DNA from: Bacteroidota bacterium
GTDB taxonomy: Bacteria; Bacteroidota; Rhodothermia; Rhodothermales; Rubricoccaceae
Assembly: GCA_039821555.1 (NCBI GenBank)
Contig: JBCBNX010000021.1
Coordinates: 1 to 56,019 of the forward strand
Direction: 5' to 3'
Length of the DNA stretch: 56,019 nt
This document shows positions 16,186 to 24,807 of this stretch, piece after piece. The notes under the pieces were generated by a model. The model ran no database searches and had not been told where the DNA came from. It saw only the letters and a list, made by a program, of their open reading frames with translations. Position numbers and translations under genes: made by a program. Each line of letters starts with the position of its first letter. Positions within the stretch are counted from its first letter, which is position 1.

Positions 16186-17595
16186 CTAGTTCGTCGGCGG
16201 GAGCAGTACCGCATCGATGACGTGGATCACACCGTTGGCGGCGTCTACGTCCACGGCCTGGATGTTGGCGTCCGCCATGCCGTTGCCGTCGGTGTCGATG
16301 CCGAAGCCGCTCGCGGCCTCCATCGACGTGACGACCGTGAAGGTGGCACCGTTCTCCGTGGTGAGCGTGAGTCCGTTCTCTAGAGCGCTCGAAAACGCTT
16401 CGATGTCCAGCACGTGGTAGAGGAGCACGCCACGCAGCGCTTCGCCACTAGGCACGGCGTCGAGATCCTCGAAGGCGCTGTTGACCGGCGCGAAGACCGT
16501 GAACGGACCGGGCCCGGCAAGCGTCTCGTCCAGGTTGACAGACCCGAGTGCGCTCACGAGCTCTTTGAAGTTGGCGTTCTTCGCCGCGATAGCGGTGATG
16601 GTTTGCGCCGACGACGGCAGGAGAACCTGATCGATCACGTGCACGACGCCGTTCGAGGCCGAGATGTCAGTCTGCACGATGTTGGCATCTGCATCCCCAT
16701 CGCCATCGGTGTCGATGCCGAAGCCGCTGGGTGACTCGCTGGTCGCGACGACCGTCCACATGAGCATGTTGGCCGTCTCCAGGGCGAGGCCGTCGGAGAG
16801 GGCCGAGGCGCGCGCTTCAATGCCGAGCACGTGGTAGAACAGGACCGACCGGAGGGTCTCCTTGTTCTCGGGCTCGAGCAGACGGTCGAGCTCGCCGTCG
16901 GGAAGGTTGGCGAAAGCGCTGTTGGTGGGTGCGAAGACGGTGAAAGGGCCGTCCTCCTTGAGCGTGCCGACCAGGTCAGCAGCCCCGAGCGCGGTCACGA
17001 GCGTGGTGAGGTCGGCATTCCCCTGCGCGAGCTCAACGATGTCCGGAGTGGCATCCGGGGACGGCGGGAGCAGCACCGCGTCGATGAGGTGCACGACGCC
17101 GTTGTCCGCGCCGATGTCGACGGTCTGGATGTTGGCGTCGGCCATGCCGTCACCGTCGGTATCGATGCCGAAGCCGACGGAGGAGGCCGCACTGGCTACA
17201 ACGGTGAACGTGGCACCGTTGAGGGTCGTGAGCTCGAGCCCGTCGGAGAGCGCCGAAGACATCGCCTCGATGTCGAGGACGTGGTAGAGCAGGAGGGCTT
17301 CAAGTTCGTCCTCGTTCTCGGGCTGCAGGAGGCGGTCGAGTTCGCCGTCGGGAAGGTTGGCGAAAGCGCTGTTGGTGGGCGCGAAGACGGTGAAGGGCCC
17401 GTCGGTCTTGAGCGTGCCTACAAGGCCAGCTTCGGAAAGCGCCGTGACGAGCGTAGTGAGGTCAGCGCTACCCTGGGCGACTTCGACGATATCCGGGTCG
17501 GCCTGGGGTGGGTCGTCGCTGTTGTCGGAGTCGCAGGCGCTGAACAGCACAGCCAGCGCAAGGACGAGCGCGTAGGGAAGACGGAGGAATGACAT
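16186..17595 (-). CDS. Lipoprotein with three fasciclin (FAS1) domains
   Basis: A 469-aa surface adhesion-type protein. A signal peptide ends in lipobox LFSAC (Cys21), followed by an acidic linker. Three FAS1 repeats follow, each with the H1 box GPFTVFAP(T/V)NSAF and the H2-like box ending GV(V/I)H(L/V)ID(A/Q)VLLP. Each repeat carries an inserted loop FGIDTDG(D/N)G(M/D)ADAN, a D-x-D-x-D/N-G calcium-binding-like motif at the same place. FAS1 proteins mediate cell-surface or matrix adhesion. The three copies are close enough to indicate internal duplication. It is monocistronic with its own terminator. Confidence 0.9.
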   Translation of the reverse strand: MSFLRLPYALVLALAVLFSACDSDNSDDPPQADPDIVEVAQGSADLTTLVTALSEAGLVGTLKTDGPFTVFAPTNSAFANLPDGELDRLLQPENEDELEALLLYHVLDIEAMSSALSDGLELTTLNGATFTVVASAASSVGFGIDTDGDGMADANIQTVDIGADNGVVHLIDAVLLPPSPDATPDIVELAQGNADLTTLVTALGAADLVGTLKEDGPFTVFAPTNSAFANLPDGELDRLLEPENKETLRSVLFYHVLGIEARASALSDGLALETANMLMWTVVATSESPSGFGIDTDGDGDADANIVQTDISASNGVVHVIDQVLLPSSAQTITAIAAKNANFKELVSALGSVNLDETLAGPGPFTVFAPVNSAFEDLDAVPSGEALRGVLLYHVLDIEAFSSALENGLTLTTENGATFTVVTSMEAASGFGIDTDGNGMADANIQAVDVDAANGVIHVIDAVLLPPTN

Positions 17596-17767
17596 GGTCG
17601 GAAGGAAGTGAGTGGACAGAGGAAAGGCAGGATCAGAGGCAGCCTAGCTTGAGCCGCCTGACCCAGGTGAAGTGCACGTCCTTTACCCGCAGCAGCTTTC
17701 GCATACCCAAGACCGAGCAGGCTCTCCATCCGAACTCCATGCAGTCGCCCCCAAGCTGCTCAACGCA

Positions 17768-17801
17768 GCGCGGGCGGCAGACCGAAGTCTACCGCCCGCG
17801 C
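17768..17801 (-). terminator. GC hairpin downstream of phaA
   Basis: GCGCGGGCGG pairs with CCGCCCGCGC around a 14-base loop, 24 bases past the phaA stop. There is no T-tract on the minus-strand side, so it could be a stabiliser or a Rho-assisted end rather than a true intrinsic terminator. The rest of the 229-base gap shows nothing I recognise. Confidence 0.5.
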
Positions 17802-17824
17802 TGGACGTGGTTGGCAGGCAGTCG

Positions 17825-19015
17825 CTAGGCTAGCTCCAGCGTGAGCGCTGTGCCGCCGCCGGTGCCGTGGCAGATGCTCGCGAGACCGGCCTGGCCGTCA
17901 TGCTGCCGCAGCGCGTGGATGAGCGTCACGATGATGCGCGCGCCCGAGCAGCCGATCGGGTGGCCGAGCGAGATCGCGCCGCCGTGGACGTTCAGCTTGT
18001 CGTACGAGACGCCGAGCTTGCGGTTGAAGAGCACCGAGTTGATCGCGAACGCCTCGTTGTTCTCGATGAGATCTACGTCGCCGATCTCCATGCCGGTCTT
18101 CTTGAGCACGTTCTTGACAGCCGGAACGGGGGCTTCGGGGAAACGCCACGGCTCACCCGCGGCCCACGCAAAGCCGGTGATCTTGGCGAGCGGCGTGAGG
18201 CCGTGCGCCTTCACGGCGTCCTCGCTGGCGAGCAGCAGCACCGCCGCGCCGTCGGAGATCTGCGACGAGTTGCCCGCTGTCAGCACACCGTCCTTGCGGA
18301 ACGCCGTGCGCAGCCCGGCGAGCGACTCCATCGTCGTCTCGGCGCGGATACCCTCGTCGGCGGTGAGCGTCTTCGTGTCGCGGCGCACGCGGTAGTCCAC
18401 GCCCACGATCTCGTCGGCGAAGTGGCCCGCCTCGGTGGCCTCGGCCGCGCGGCGGTTCGACATCTCGGCGACGGTGTCGAGTTCCTCGCGGGTGACGTCC
18501 TCGGCTGCGGCGAGCTGCTCGGTCTGCTCGCCCATCGGGTCGCCGGTCTCGGGGTCGGAGAGGCCGTCGCGGAACATCACGTCCTGGAACTGATTGCCGC
18601 CGCCCATGAGGAACTTGTAGCCCCAGCGCGCGCCCTGGTCGAGCACGTAGCCCGCGCTCGACATCGACTCGGTGCCGCCGGTGAGCACGATATCAGCGTC
18701 GCCCGCCTGGATCATGTAGGCGCCGTTCATGGCAGCCATCATGCCCGAGGAGCAGACCATGTCGACGGCCTGCGCGTCGACGGATTTCGGGATGCCGGCT
18801 TTGAAGGCGGCCTGGCGTGGGACGAGCTGGCCGTGCCCGGCGCGGAGTACGTTGCCCATCGAGATGAAGTCGAGCGCCTCGCCGTCGACGCCGGACTTGT
18901 CGAGCGCGGCTTTCATGACGGGGGCGGCGATGTCGGCGGGGCCCATGCCCTTGAATGCGCCGCCGAAGCGGCCAATGGCGGAGCGGACAGCGGCGACGAT
19001 GTAGACAGATTTCAT
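17825..19015 (-). CDS. phaA: Acetyl-CoA C-acetyltransferase (beta-ketothiolase)
   Basis: A 396-aa thiolase condensing two acetyl-CoA to acetoacetyl-CoA, the first step of polyhydroxybutyrate synthesis. The nucleophile is Cys88 in DMVCSSGM. The C-terminal signature NVHGGAISLGHPIGCSGAR carries the catalytic His, and the second active-site Cys is in SICHGTGGGTA. Length and motifs are those of biosynthetic tetrameric thiolases. It is last in a minus-strand run with phaB, phaC and phaE homologues, which favours a PHB role over fatty-acid degradation. Confidence 0.9.
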   Translation of the reverse strand: MKSVYIVAAVRSAIGRFGGAFKGMGPADIAAPVMKAALDKSGVDGEALDFISMGNVLRAGHGQLVPRQAAFKAGIPKSVDAQAVDMVCSSGMMAAMNGAYMIQAGDADIVLTGGTESMSSAGYVLDQGARWGYKFLMGGGNQFQDVMFRDGLSDPETGDPMGEQTEQLAAAEDVTREELDTVAEMSNRRAAEATEAGHFADEIVGVDYRVRRDTKTLTADEGIRAETTMESLAGLRTAFRKDGVLTAGNSSQISDGAAVLLLASEDAVKAHGLTPLAKITGFAWAAGEPWRFPEAPVPAVKNVLKKTGMEIGDVDLIENNEAFAINSVLFNRKLGVSYDKLNVHGGAISLGHPIGCSGARIIVTLIHALRQHDGQAGLASICHGTGGGTALTLELA

Positions 19016-19106
19016 AGCGAGGTGTGGGGGATGGAGGTGTGAAAGTTTAGATGTATGAACGTGTGCACGTGGGCGACGCTGCTGTGTGCCGGTTCAAATC
19101 CAGACG

Positions 19107-19134
19107 ACACGCAACACGCGATACGCAACACTAC
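19107..19134. repeat. Heptad repeat ACACGCA between phaA and the upstream gene
   Basis: Four 7-mers, ACACGCA ACACGCG, then ATACGCA ACACTAC, run into the stop region of the upstream gene (stop at 19131). A looser G/T-rich stretch at about 19021-19070 could be the opposite arm. The same class as the heptad elements elsewhere, with a different unit. Confidence 0.55.
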
Positions 19135-19571
19135 TCGTCGCCGGATTTGTCAGACTTGGGAGGCGAATCTGCTTTGTCAGGCGATGCGTCCTCCGGCGGC
19201 TCAAACGCTTTCATCCAGGCGGCCTGTGCCTGAAACGTCTCGCGCATCGCGTCCTGCCAGGAGGCCATCATCTCAGAGGCGACCTCCGTGGCTTCAGCGG
19301 TCGAGGCGTTTGATTCGTGGAGGCGTTCGAGGCGGGCCTCGGCTTCTTCGAGCTTGCGGCGGAGCTGCTCGGTGCGGTCGAGCAGGTCGAGATAGCGCTG
19401 GCGCGGGACCATGCCGATGGCGCGGTACCACTGCTCGGTGGCGGGCTCGTCCTCCTCGCCGCTGGGCAGCGCCGCGCCGCGCGCGATCTCGACCCACGCC
19501 TTCGCCGCCTCGCCCGCGCCCTCGGCGACGAGCCGCTGCCAAGCATCAAACGGGTTCGGAGCGTCGGACAT
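19131..19571 (-). CDS. Small PHA-locus protein with coiled coil
   Basis: A 146-aa soluble protein. The start is placed at ATG 19571 (MSDAPNPFDAWQRLVAEG), because the longer open frame runs through a heptad repeat. A predicted coiled coil (YLDLLDRTEQLRRKLEEAEA, about residues 68-95) resembles the C-terminal region of PhaE/PhaR synthase subunits. The tail is Lys/Asp/Ser-rich. Between phaB and phaA, it is probably a granule-associated or synthase accessory protein. The exact family is not recognised. Confidence 0.65.
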   Translation of the reverse strand: MSDAPNPFDAWQRLVAEGAGEAAKAWVEIARGAALPSGEEDEPATEQWYRAIGMVPRQRYLDLLDRTEQLRRKLEEAEARLERLHESNASTAEATEVASEMMASWQDAMRETFQAQAAWMKAFEPPEDASPDKADSPPKSDKSGDE

Positions 19572-19572
19572 G

Positions 19573-19690
19573 GGAGTGTGAGGGTTTGAGAGTATGGGGG
19601 TGGGGATGTGTGAGCGTACAGGATAGGCTTGGCGGTTCGGGTCGACGACTACCCGCACACACCCATACCCCCACGCTCCCGTACGCCCAA
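19573..19690. repeat. Degenerate inverted heptad element upstream of the small PHA protein
   Basis: The left arm from 19573 is G/T-rich with period 7 (GAGTGTG AGGGTTT, then GAGAGTA TGGGGGT GGGGATG TGTGAGC). The right arm (about 19655-19690) is its C/A-rich counterpart (CACACCC ATACCCC region). It fills the gap between phaB and the next gene of the operon. The exact boundaries are uncertain because the units are divergent. Confidence 0.5.
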
Positions 19691-19692
19691 GC

Positions 19693-20406
19693 TCACGTGT
19701 GGTGGCCGCCGTTCACGGCGACGGTCTCGCCGGTGATGAAGCTACCCGCTTCGGGCGAGAGGAGGAACGCGCAGGCCCAGGCGATCTCCTCGGGCTTGCC
19801 GAAGCGCCGCATCGGGATCTGGCGGATGATCTTCTCCTGCACCTTCTCCGGGATCGGCTTGAGCATGTCCGTCTCGATGAAGCCCGGCGCGACCGTGTTG
19901 GCGCGGACGCCGTAGCGCGCGCCTTCGAGCGCGAGTGCCTTCGCCAGCGAGATCACCGCACCCTTCGAGGCGGCGTAGTTCGCCTGCCCGATGTTGCCGC
20001 GCTCGCCGACGATCGACGAGATGAAGACGAGGGCGCCTTCTTTGCGCTCGTACATCTTCGGGAGCACGGCCTTGACGGCGTTCCAGGAGCCAGTCAGGTT
20101 GATGTCAATGACCTGGTCCCAGTCGTCCTGCGTGAGGTTGGGCGCGAGGCCGTCGCGCGTGATGCCCGCGTTGCAGACGACGCCGTAGACCGGGCCGAGC
20201 TCGGCCTCGACCTGCTCCATCATGGCGGCCATCTCGTCGGGCTTGGTGACGTCGGCCTGGATGGGGAGCGTCCCGGCCTCGCCGGGGCTGCTGCGGTAGT
20301 TGTAGGCGACCTTCGCGCCGAGGTTTTCGAGGAGCGCGACGATGGCCGCGCCAATTCCACGGTTGCCGCCGGTGACGACGACGACTTTGTCTTCGAATCC
20401 GAGCAT
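19693..20406 (-). CDS. phaB: Acetoacetyl-CoA reductase (SDR family)
   Basis: A 237-aa short-chain dehydrogenase from ATG 20406 (MLGFEDKVVVVTGGNRGIG). The nucleotide-binding TGGNRGIG (12-19), NAG (79-81), and the catalytic set Asn103, Ser131, Tyr144 and Lys148 (QANYAASKGA) are all present. The end VNGGHHT is that of FabG/PhaB enzymes. Placement next to phaC and phaA makes reduction of acetoacetyl-CoA to (R)-3-hydroxybutyryl-CoA the likely task. FabG activity in fatty-acid synthesis cannot be excluded by sequence alone. Confidence 0.82.
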   Translation of the reverse strand: MLGFEDKVVVVTGGNRGIGAAIVALLENLGAKVAYNYRSSPGEAGTLPIQADVTKPDEMAAMMEQVEAELGPVYGVVCNAGITRDGLAPNLTQDDWDQVIDINLTGSWNAVKAVLPKMYERKEGALVFISSIVGERGNIGQANYAASKGAVISLAKALALEGARYGVRANTVAPGFIETDMLKPIPEKVQEKIIRQIPMRRFGKPEEIAWACAFLLSPEAGSFITGETVAVNGGHHT

Positions 20407-20539
20407 GGTCGGAGAGAGCGTTGGTGATGAGAGCAAGGGACCCGCGCCGACTCGCTGCCACGAGGCTCGGCTCAGGGGGCGAAAGGAGAGGAACGATGCT
20501 GCCACATCGCTGCGCGCTCGCCCCGGCGCGCGAAGTTGG

Positions 20540-21613
20540 TTAGCGCTCCTTCAGCCAGTCGGCGATGAGCGGCGGGAGCGTCTTCTGGACCTTCCCGCTG
20601 ACGTACATCCCGATGTGGCCCACGGGGAAGTTCGCCTCGGTGTAGTCGTCCGTCCCGACGAGCCCGGCGAGCGCCTTCGACGACGCAGGTGGGACGAGGT
20701 GGTCGGCGTCGGCGTAGACGTTGAGGACCGGCATGGTGAGGTTGCCGAGGTCCACGGTCTGGTCGCCGACCTCGAAGTCGCCCGTCATGAGCTTGTTGTC
20801 GCGGTAGGCCTGCTTGATGAACGCGCGCCACGTCTCGCCGGCTTGGTCGGGGCTGTCGAAGATCCACTTCTCCATGCGGAGGAAGTTGAGCAGCTTGCGC
20901 TCGTCGTCGAGGACGTCGACCATCTCGACGTACTTCTGGAAGAAGAGCGTGAACGGCTTCAGCATCAGGTAGCCGAAGTTCATCAGGTCGCCGGGCACGT
21001 TGCCGAGCGCGTCCGCCATGAGGTCGGCGTCCATGTGGCGGCTCCACGCGTTGAGCAGCCCCGCCTCGGGCGTCGCCTCAATGTGGAAGTCGACGGGCGC
21101 GACCATCGTGACGAGGTTCTTGACCTTCTCGGGATGTAGCGACGCATAGCACATCGAGAAGACGCCGCCCTGGCAGATGCCGAGCACGTTGATGGCGTCC
21201 TGGCCGCTCGCCTCGCGGATGTGATCGACGGCGTCGTTGAGGTAGCCGTTGATGTGGTCGTCGAGTGTGTCGTAGCGGTCGGCGCGGGTTGGGTAGCCCC
21301 AATCGATGAGGTAGACGTCGAGGCCGAGCGCGAGGAGGCTACGCACGAGCGAGCGGTTCTCCTGGAGGTCGACCATGTACGGCCGGTTAACGAGCGCGTA
21401 CGTGATGAGGAGCGGGACGGGGTGCGGGCTCTCGACCTGCGGGGTGTAGCGGTAGAGCACCACGCGACCGTCGTGCCAGACGGCCTCCTTGGGGGCGGTG
21501 CCGATCTGGATGTCGGCGGTGTCGATGCCCTGGAAGGCGCGCACGCCGGTGGCGAGCTTCTGGTTGAGGTCCGTCAGTTCGCGGACGGCGGCCGGGGCGA
21601 AGTCAGGTTGCAT
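20540..21613 (-). CDS. phaC: Class III polyhydroxyalkanoate synthase, PhaC subunit
   Basis: A 357-aa synthase, the length typical of class III PhaC, starting at ATG 21613 (MQPDFAPAAVRELTDLNQKL). The alpha/beta-hydrolase nucleophile is Cys147 in the lipase-like box GICQGG, with Asp302 (VYADADHLVPP) and His333 (FPVGHIG) completing the triad. Further conserved blocks are YLIDWGYP and AGLVG. It polymerises (R)-3-hydroxybutyryl-CoA at the granule surface and needs a PhaE partner, which is encoded just upstream across a four-way-junction repeat. Confidence 0.94.
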   Translation of the reverse strand: MQPDFAPAAVRELTDLNQKLATGVRAFQGIDTADIQIGTAPKEAVWHDGRVVLYRYTPQVESPHPVPLLITYALVNRPYMVDLQENRSLVRSLLALGLDVYLIDWGYPTRADRYDTLDDHINGYLNDAVDHIREASGQDAINVLGICQGGVFSMCYASLHPEKVKNLVTMVAPVDFHIEATPEAGLLNAWSRHMDADLMADALGNVPGDLMNFGYLMLKPFTLFFQKYVEMVDVLDDERKLLNFLRMEKWIFDSPDQAGETWRAFIKQAYRDNKLMTGDFEVGDQTVDLGNLTMPVLNVYADADHLVPPASSKALAGLVGTDDYTEANFPVGHIGMYVSGKVQKTLPPLIADWLKER

Positions 21614-21659
21614 CGGTAGCGGGTCGAGGGTCAGGAATCGCAGGTCAGGAGGCGTGGCG

Positions 21660-21760
21660 GCTCCCCCCGTTTCGCTCTCCCTGAAGGGTCGCGAAACTGT
21701 CCCCCTCACGTGTGAGGGGGACAGCTTGACCGCCGTCCAGGCGTGTCAAGCGGGGGGAGC
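21660..21760 (+). repeat. Four-way-junction palindromic repeat, copy A
   Basis: The outer stem is GCTCCCCCCG/CGGGGGGAGC (21660-21669 with 21751-21760). Arm 1 is TTTCGC...GCGAAA (21670-21696). The central arm is CTGTCCCCCTCA-cgtg-TGAGGGGGACAG (21697-21724). Arm 2 is CTTGAC-CGCC...GGCG-T-GTCAAG (21725-21750). The four stems abut with no unpaired base at the junction. It lies between phaE and phaC, within one transcription unit. The same architecture recurs at 30441 (reverse orientation) and 50623. Confidence 0.85.
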
Positions 21761-21781
21761 GTCGGTTGGCAGCGTCGTCAA

Positions 21782-23152
21782 TCATGCCGCGAGCGCTTTG
21801 GCGTCGGCGATCACCTCGGCGAGGCGCTCGTCGTCGAAGAGACGGTTGCCGATCACGGGCGTGAGGGCGGCGGGCGTGGCGGCGGCGAGGTCGGCGAACG
21901 TGGCGAAGCCCGCTTGCTGGAGCTTTTTCGCGCGCACGGTGCCGATGCCGCTGATCGCGGTCAGGTCGTCGGGCTTCGGTGCGGCTTTGGGTATGGCTTT
22001 GGGCGCTGGTGCCGGCTTCGCGTCCGGGGCGTCGCCGAGCTGCTTCTTGAGCGCAGCGACCTCGCGGCGGAGCGCCTTGATCTCTTTGCGCGCGCCGTGG
22101 AGCAGCTTGAAGGCCTCGTCCACCTCCGAGCGGGTCGGCTGGTCGTTCATCTGTTGGAACAGCTCCGCGACAGCGCGGCGCTGCTTGCGGTAGCGCATCG
22201 TCGCGGCGACCAGCTCGTTCTGCTGCTCGATGTAGGCAGGCTCGCGGAAAGCGTCGGTGAAGACGGCGTCGGCCTCAGCGGTCCAAAGGCGCGTGAGGGC
22301 GCGGAGGCCGTCGACGGGCTCGCCGTCCTGCGCCTTCTTGCCGAGTGCTTGTGTGAAGCGCTCGACCGACTTCGTGAAGAGGCCGCCCATGAGCGTCTGG
22401 TAGCGCGCCTGCTCGCGGAGGTAGCCCTGGTAGGCCGCAATCGCCTGTGCGATCTCCTCGTTGAACTCGCGCGTGAGGCCGAGGCCCGGGCTGTTGAGTA
22501 CGCGCCCGAACGAGCGGTCGAACGTGCCGACCATCTGCTCGAAGAGCGCCGCGATAGGCACGTCGCCTGTCTCACCCTCACGTCTGTTGGGGGCTTCCGC
22601 CTGTGCCCAGTCGCGGAGGCTGTCGAAGGGCATCGTCATGGCGGCCCACGGCGTGCCGGGCGCGGCGGCCTGCATCTCGCCAAAGAAGCGCTGCGCGACC
22701 GTCTGGAGGTCGTTCGCGGCCTCCATCGCGGCGGCCGTCACCGTCTCGATCTGCGCGCGGACCGACTCGTTGAAGCGCGTCGCGGCCTCAGCCGGGTCGG
22801 TGCCGGCGGTCAGGCTCTTCGCCATCGTCTGCCACGCCTGCGCGAAGCCGGTCGCGACACCTGCCATCGTCTTGGCGCGCTCGGCGGTCCGCTCGGCCGT
22901 CTGCTGGGCGATGGGCGCGGTCTGCTCGCCCCAGGCACTCATCATGCGCTCGGTGGCCTGCTTCCACTGCGCGTCGAGGGCGCCAAGCATGTCCGGGGAG
23001 ACGTTCCCCGCCGCCTGCTGCCACTGCGCCGTTATCTGCGCTGTCATTTTTTCGGCGAGCTTCTTCTGCGCCTCGGTCGCGGCCTTGAACGCTGGGTGGT
23101 CGAAGAACGCGGCAGGGTTGAAGTCGGGCGGGGCTTGGCCGTTGGTCGCCAT
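21782..23152 (-). CDS. phaE: PHA synthase subunit PhaE with C-terminal helix-hairpin-helix domain
   Basis: A 456-aa protein from ATG 23152 (MATNGQAPPDFNPAAFF). The first 370 residues are helical and amphipathic, with the PhaE-like block LTREFNEEIAQAIAAYQGYL and a C-terminal coiled coil (EIKALRREVAALKKQ). After an Ala/Pro/Lys linker comes a domain DDLTAISGIGTVRAKKLQQA followed by GFATFADLAAATPAAL, a typical helix-hairpin-helix (GIG) fold not part of ordinary PhaE. PhaE activates PhaC in class III synthases. The tail may bind nucleic acid. Confidence 0.85.
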   Translation of the reverse strand: MATNGQAPPDFNPAAFFDHPAFKAATEAQKKLAEKMTAQITAQWQQAAGNVSPDMLGALDAQWKQATERMMSAWGEQTAPIAQQTAERTAERAKTMAGVATGFAQAWQTMAKSLTAGTDPAEAATRFNESVRAQIETVTAAAMEAANDLQTVAQRFFGEMQAAAPGTPWAAMTMPFDSLRDWAQAEAPNRREGETGDVPIAALFEQMVGTFDRSFGRVLNSPGLGLTREFNEEIAQAIAAYQGYLREQARYQTLMGGLFTKSVERFTQALGKKAQDGEPVDGLRALTRLWTAEADAVFTDAFREPAYIEQQNELVAATMRYRKQRRAVAELFQQMNDQPTRSEVDEAFKLLHGARKEIKALRREVAALKKQLGDAPDAKPAPAPKAIPKAAPKPDDLTAISGIGTVRAKKLQQAGFATFADLAAATPAALTPVIGNRLFDDERLAEVIADAKALAA

Positions 23153-23208
23153 GTCGGGAGCGGGCGTGAGGAAAGAGAGGGGAGGTAGCAGGCGCGTCAG
23201 CCGGCGTG

Positions 23209-23682
23209 CTACTTGGTCTTGAACGCGGCGAGGGCGTCGTCCATCGCCTCCTGGCTCTGGGCGACCCACTGCTGCGTGACGTCTTGCCAGGTGGCGAAGG
23301 CCTTGCGGGCCTCCGTCTCGGCGTCGCCGGTGAAGGCGCGGAGGTCCATGCGGCGCATCGCGTCGAACCACTGGCTCCAGAGCTGCTGCTGCGTGGCGGT
23401 GAACTGCTCGTAGGCAGCCTTGCCCTGGCGCAACTGCTCATGCGCTGCTTCGGGCAGCCCGTCGAGGTCCGCCATCTGCGCGGTCCAGGCCTCGAAGAAG
23501 TCGGCCTGTGTCTCCATCGACTTGGTGACGGACGACTCCCACGCGGCGAGCGTCTGCTCGAAGGGTTTCGTCGCGGCGTTGGCGGTGAAGGGGGCCATCG
23601 CGTCCATCATCTGCTCGACGATGCGCTGCTGCGACTCGGCCCAGGAGCGCATGGTGTCTTGGGTGTGCGTGATCCAGTCCAT
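23209..23682 (-). CDS. Phasin-like granule protein
   Basis: A 157-aa, almost wholly alpha-helical protein with a Trp/Phe/Gln-rich amphipathic pattern (QQRIVEQMMDAMAPF, FEQTLAAWESSVTKSM, FATWQDVTQQWVAQSQEAM). It has no signal peptide or membrane span. Composition, size and position 56 bases upstream of phaE fit a phasin, the protein that coats PHB granules and controls their size. The first residues of PhaE show a similar style, suggesting a common origin. Family membership rests on character and context, not on a motif. Confidence 0.65.
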   Translation of the reverse strand: MDWITHTQDTMRSWAESQQRIVEQMMDAMAPFTANAATKPFEQTLAAWESSVTKSMETQADFFEAWTAQMADLDGLPEAAHEQLRQGKAAYEQFTATQQQLWSQWFDAMRRMDLRAFTGDAETEARKAFATWQDVTQQWVAQSQEAMDDALAAFKTK

Positions 23683-23876
23683 AGCGAAGTCCGGTTTGGA
23701 GAACGAGGGCGGTGCGTGGGCGCAAGTAAAGCGTCCCAGATCAAGGGCGTGCGAAGGAAGGGCTTACACTCTAGCGAAATTTCGCTGAAGCAATGCGAGG
23801 GCAGTATCCCCCGCGCCCAGACTGCGCTGCGACAGCCATCCGCCCGATGCGCTGCCGGGGATCTCCCCACAGGGCT

Positions 23877-23984
23877 GGGTCGCAGGTCGAGCGCGGATCT
23901 AGCGATCCGCTGTCGCAGGTCGAACGTCCCCTCCGAAGCTGGTAAACGCTTCGACCTGAGGCCTTCGACCTACGACCCCAGACC
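23877..23984. repeat. Inverted heptad element (AGGTCGA / TTCGACC) in the 305-base gap
   Basis: The left part contains CGCAGGTCGA twice (23881-23890 and 23914-23923) around a perfect hairpin GCGGATC-TAGC-GATCCGC. The right arm is TTCGACC TGAGGCC, then TTCGACC TACGACC CCAGACC (23950-23984). It occupies the end of the 305-base space between the reductase gene and the phasin-like gene. The remaining 23683-23876 has no ORF, only a possible long stem closed by ATCCCC...GGGGAT. Confidence 0.6.
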
Positions 23985-23987
23985 GCG

Positions 23988-24755
23988 TTACAGCACCAGC
24001 CCGCCGTCCACGCTCAGCACCGTGCCGGTCACGAAGCCTGCCTCGTCGGAGGCGAGGAAGAGGTAGGCGTTCGCGATGTCGCCCGGCTGGCCGAGGCGCG
24101 CCATCGGCGTCTTGTCGACGAACATGTCGAGCACCTTGTCCGGCACGCTGCCGATCATGTCGGTCTGGATGAAGCCCGGCGCGACGGCGTTGACCGTGAT
24201 GCCCTTGCGGCCGAGTTCGCGCGCCCACGTCTTCGTCATGCCGACGACGCCGGCTTTCGTGGCGGCGTAGTTGGTCTGGCCGAAGTTGCCGTAGAGCGCC
24301 ACCACGGACGCCGCGTTGAGGATGCGCCCGTGGCCCTGCTCGATCATCGCCGGGATGACAGCCTGGGTGGCGTTGAAGACGCCCTTGAGGTTGACGTCGA
24401 TCACGAAGTCGAAGGCCTCCTCGGACATCTTCTTGAGTGTGGCGTCGCGCGTGACCCCGGCGTTGTTGACGAGGATATCGATGCGGCCGTAGGCGTCGAG
24501 GGCAGCCTGCGCCATCGCCTGCGTCTGCTCGGGCTCGACGACGTTGGTCTGGACGAAGAGGGCGTCGTAGCCGAGGTCGCGGAGGGCTTGCGCGGAGGCC
24601 TCGCCCGTCTCGGCGTTGATGTCGGCGAGCACGAGCTGCGCGCCTTCCTGGCCGAAGCGGATCGCGGTGGCGTAGCCGATGCCACGGCTGCCGCCAGTGA
24701 CTACGGCCACGCGGCCTTCGAGGCGGGAGCCCGTGCGGGCGTCAGGAGCTTGCAT
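23988..24755 (-). CDS. 3-oxoacyl/acetoacetyl-CoA reductase-like SDR
   Basis: A 255-aa short-chain dehydrogenase. The Rossmann motif TGGSRGIG (20-27), NNAG (97-100) and the catalytic Ser150, Tyr163 and Lys167 (QTNYAATKAG) are intact, and it ends with VDGGLVL. This is the second reductase of the PHB locus, distinct from the one at 19693. One may supply (R)-3-hydroxyacyl-CoA and the other may act as FabG. Sequence alone does not tell which. It is 52 bases downstream of the regulator gene and likely co-transcribed. Confidence 0.85.
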   Translation of the reverse strand: MQAPDARTGSRLEGRVAVVTGGSRGIGYATAIRFGQEGAQLVLADINAETGEASAQALRDLGYDALFVQTNVVEPEQTQAMAQAALDAYGRIDILVNNAGVTRDATLKKMSEEAFDFVIDVNLKGVFNATQAVIPAMIEQGHGRILNAASVVALYGNFGQTNYAATKAGVVGMTKTWARELGRKGITVNAVAPGFIQTDMIGSVPDKVLDMFVDKTPMARLGQPGDIANAYLFLASDEAGFVTGTVLSVDGGLVL

Positions 24756-24807
24756 GAGGGTGGGGGATAGCGACGCGCTGCGCGTCGGGGTGATGGAGGA
24801 GGGAGAT

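Noticed and set aside
19572..19658. Longer N terminus of the small PHA-locus protein
   Set aside because: The added codons fall within a heptad array, and the downstream ATG begins a sensible protein.
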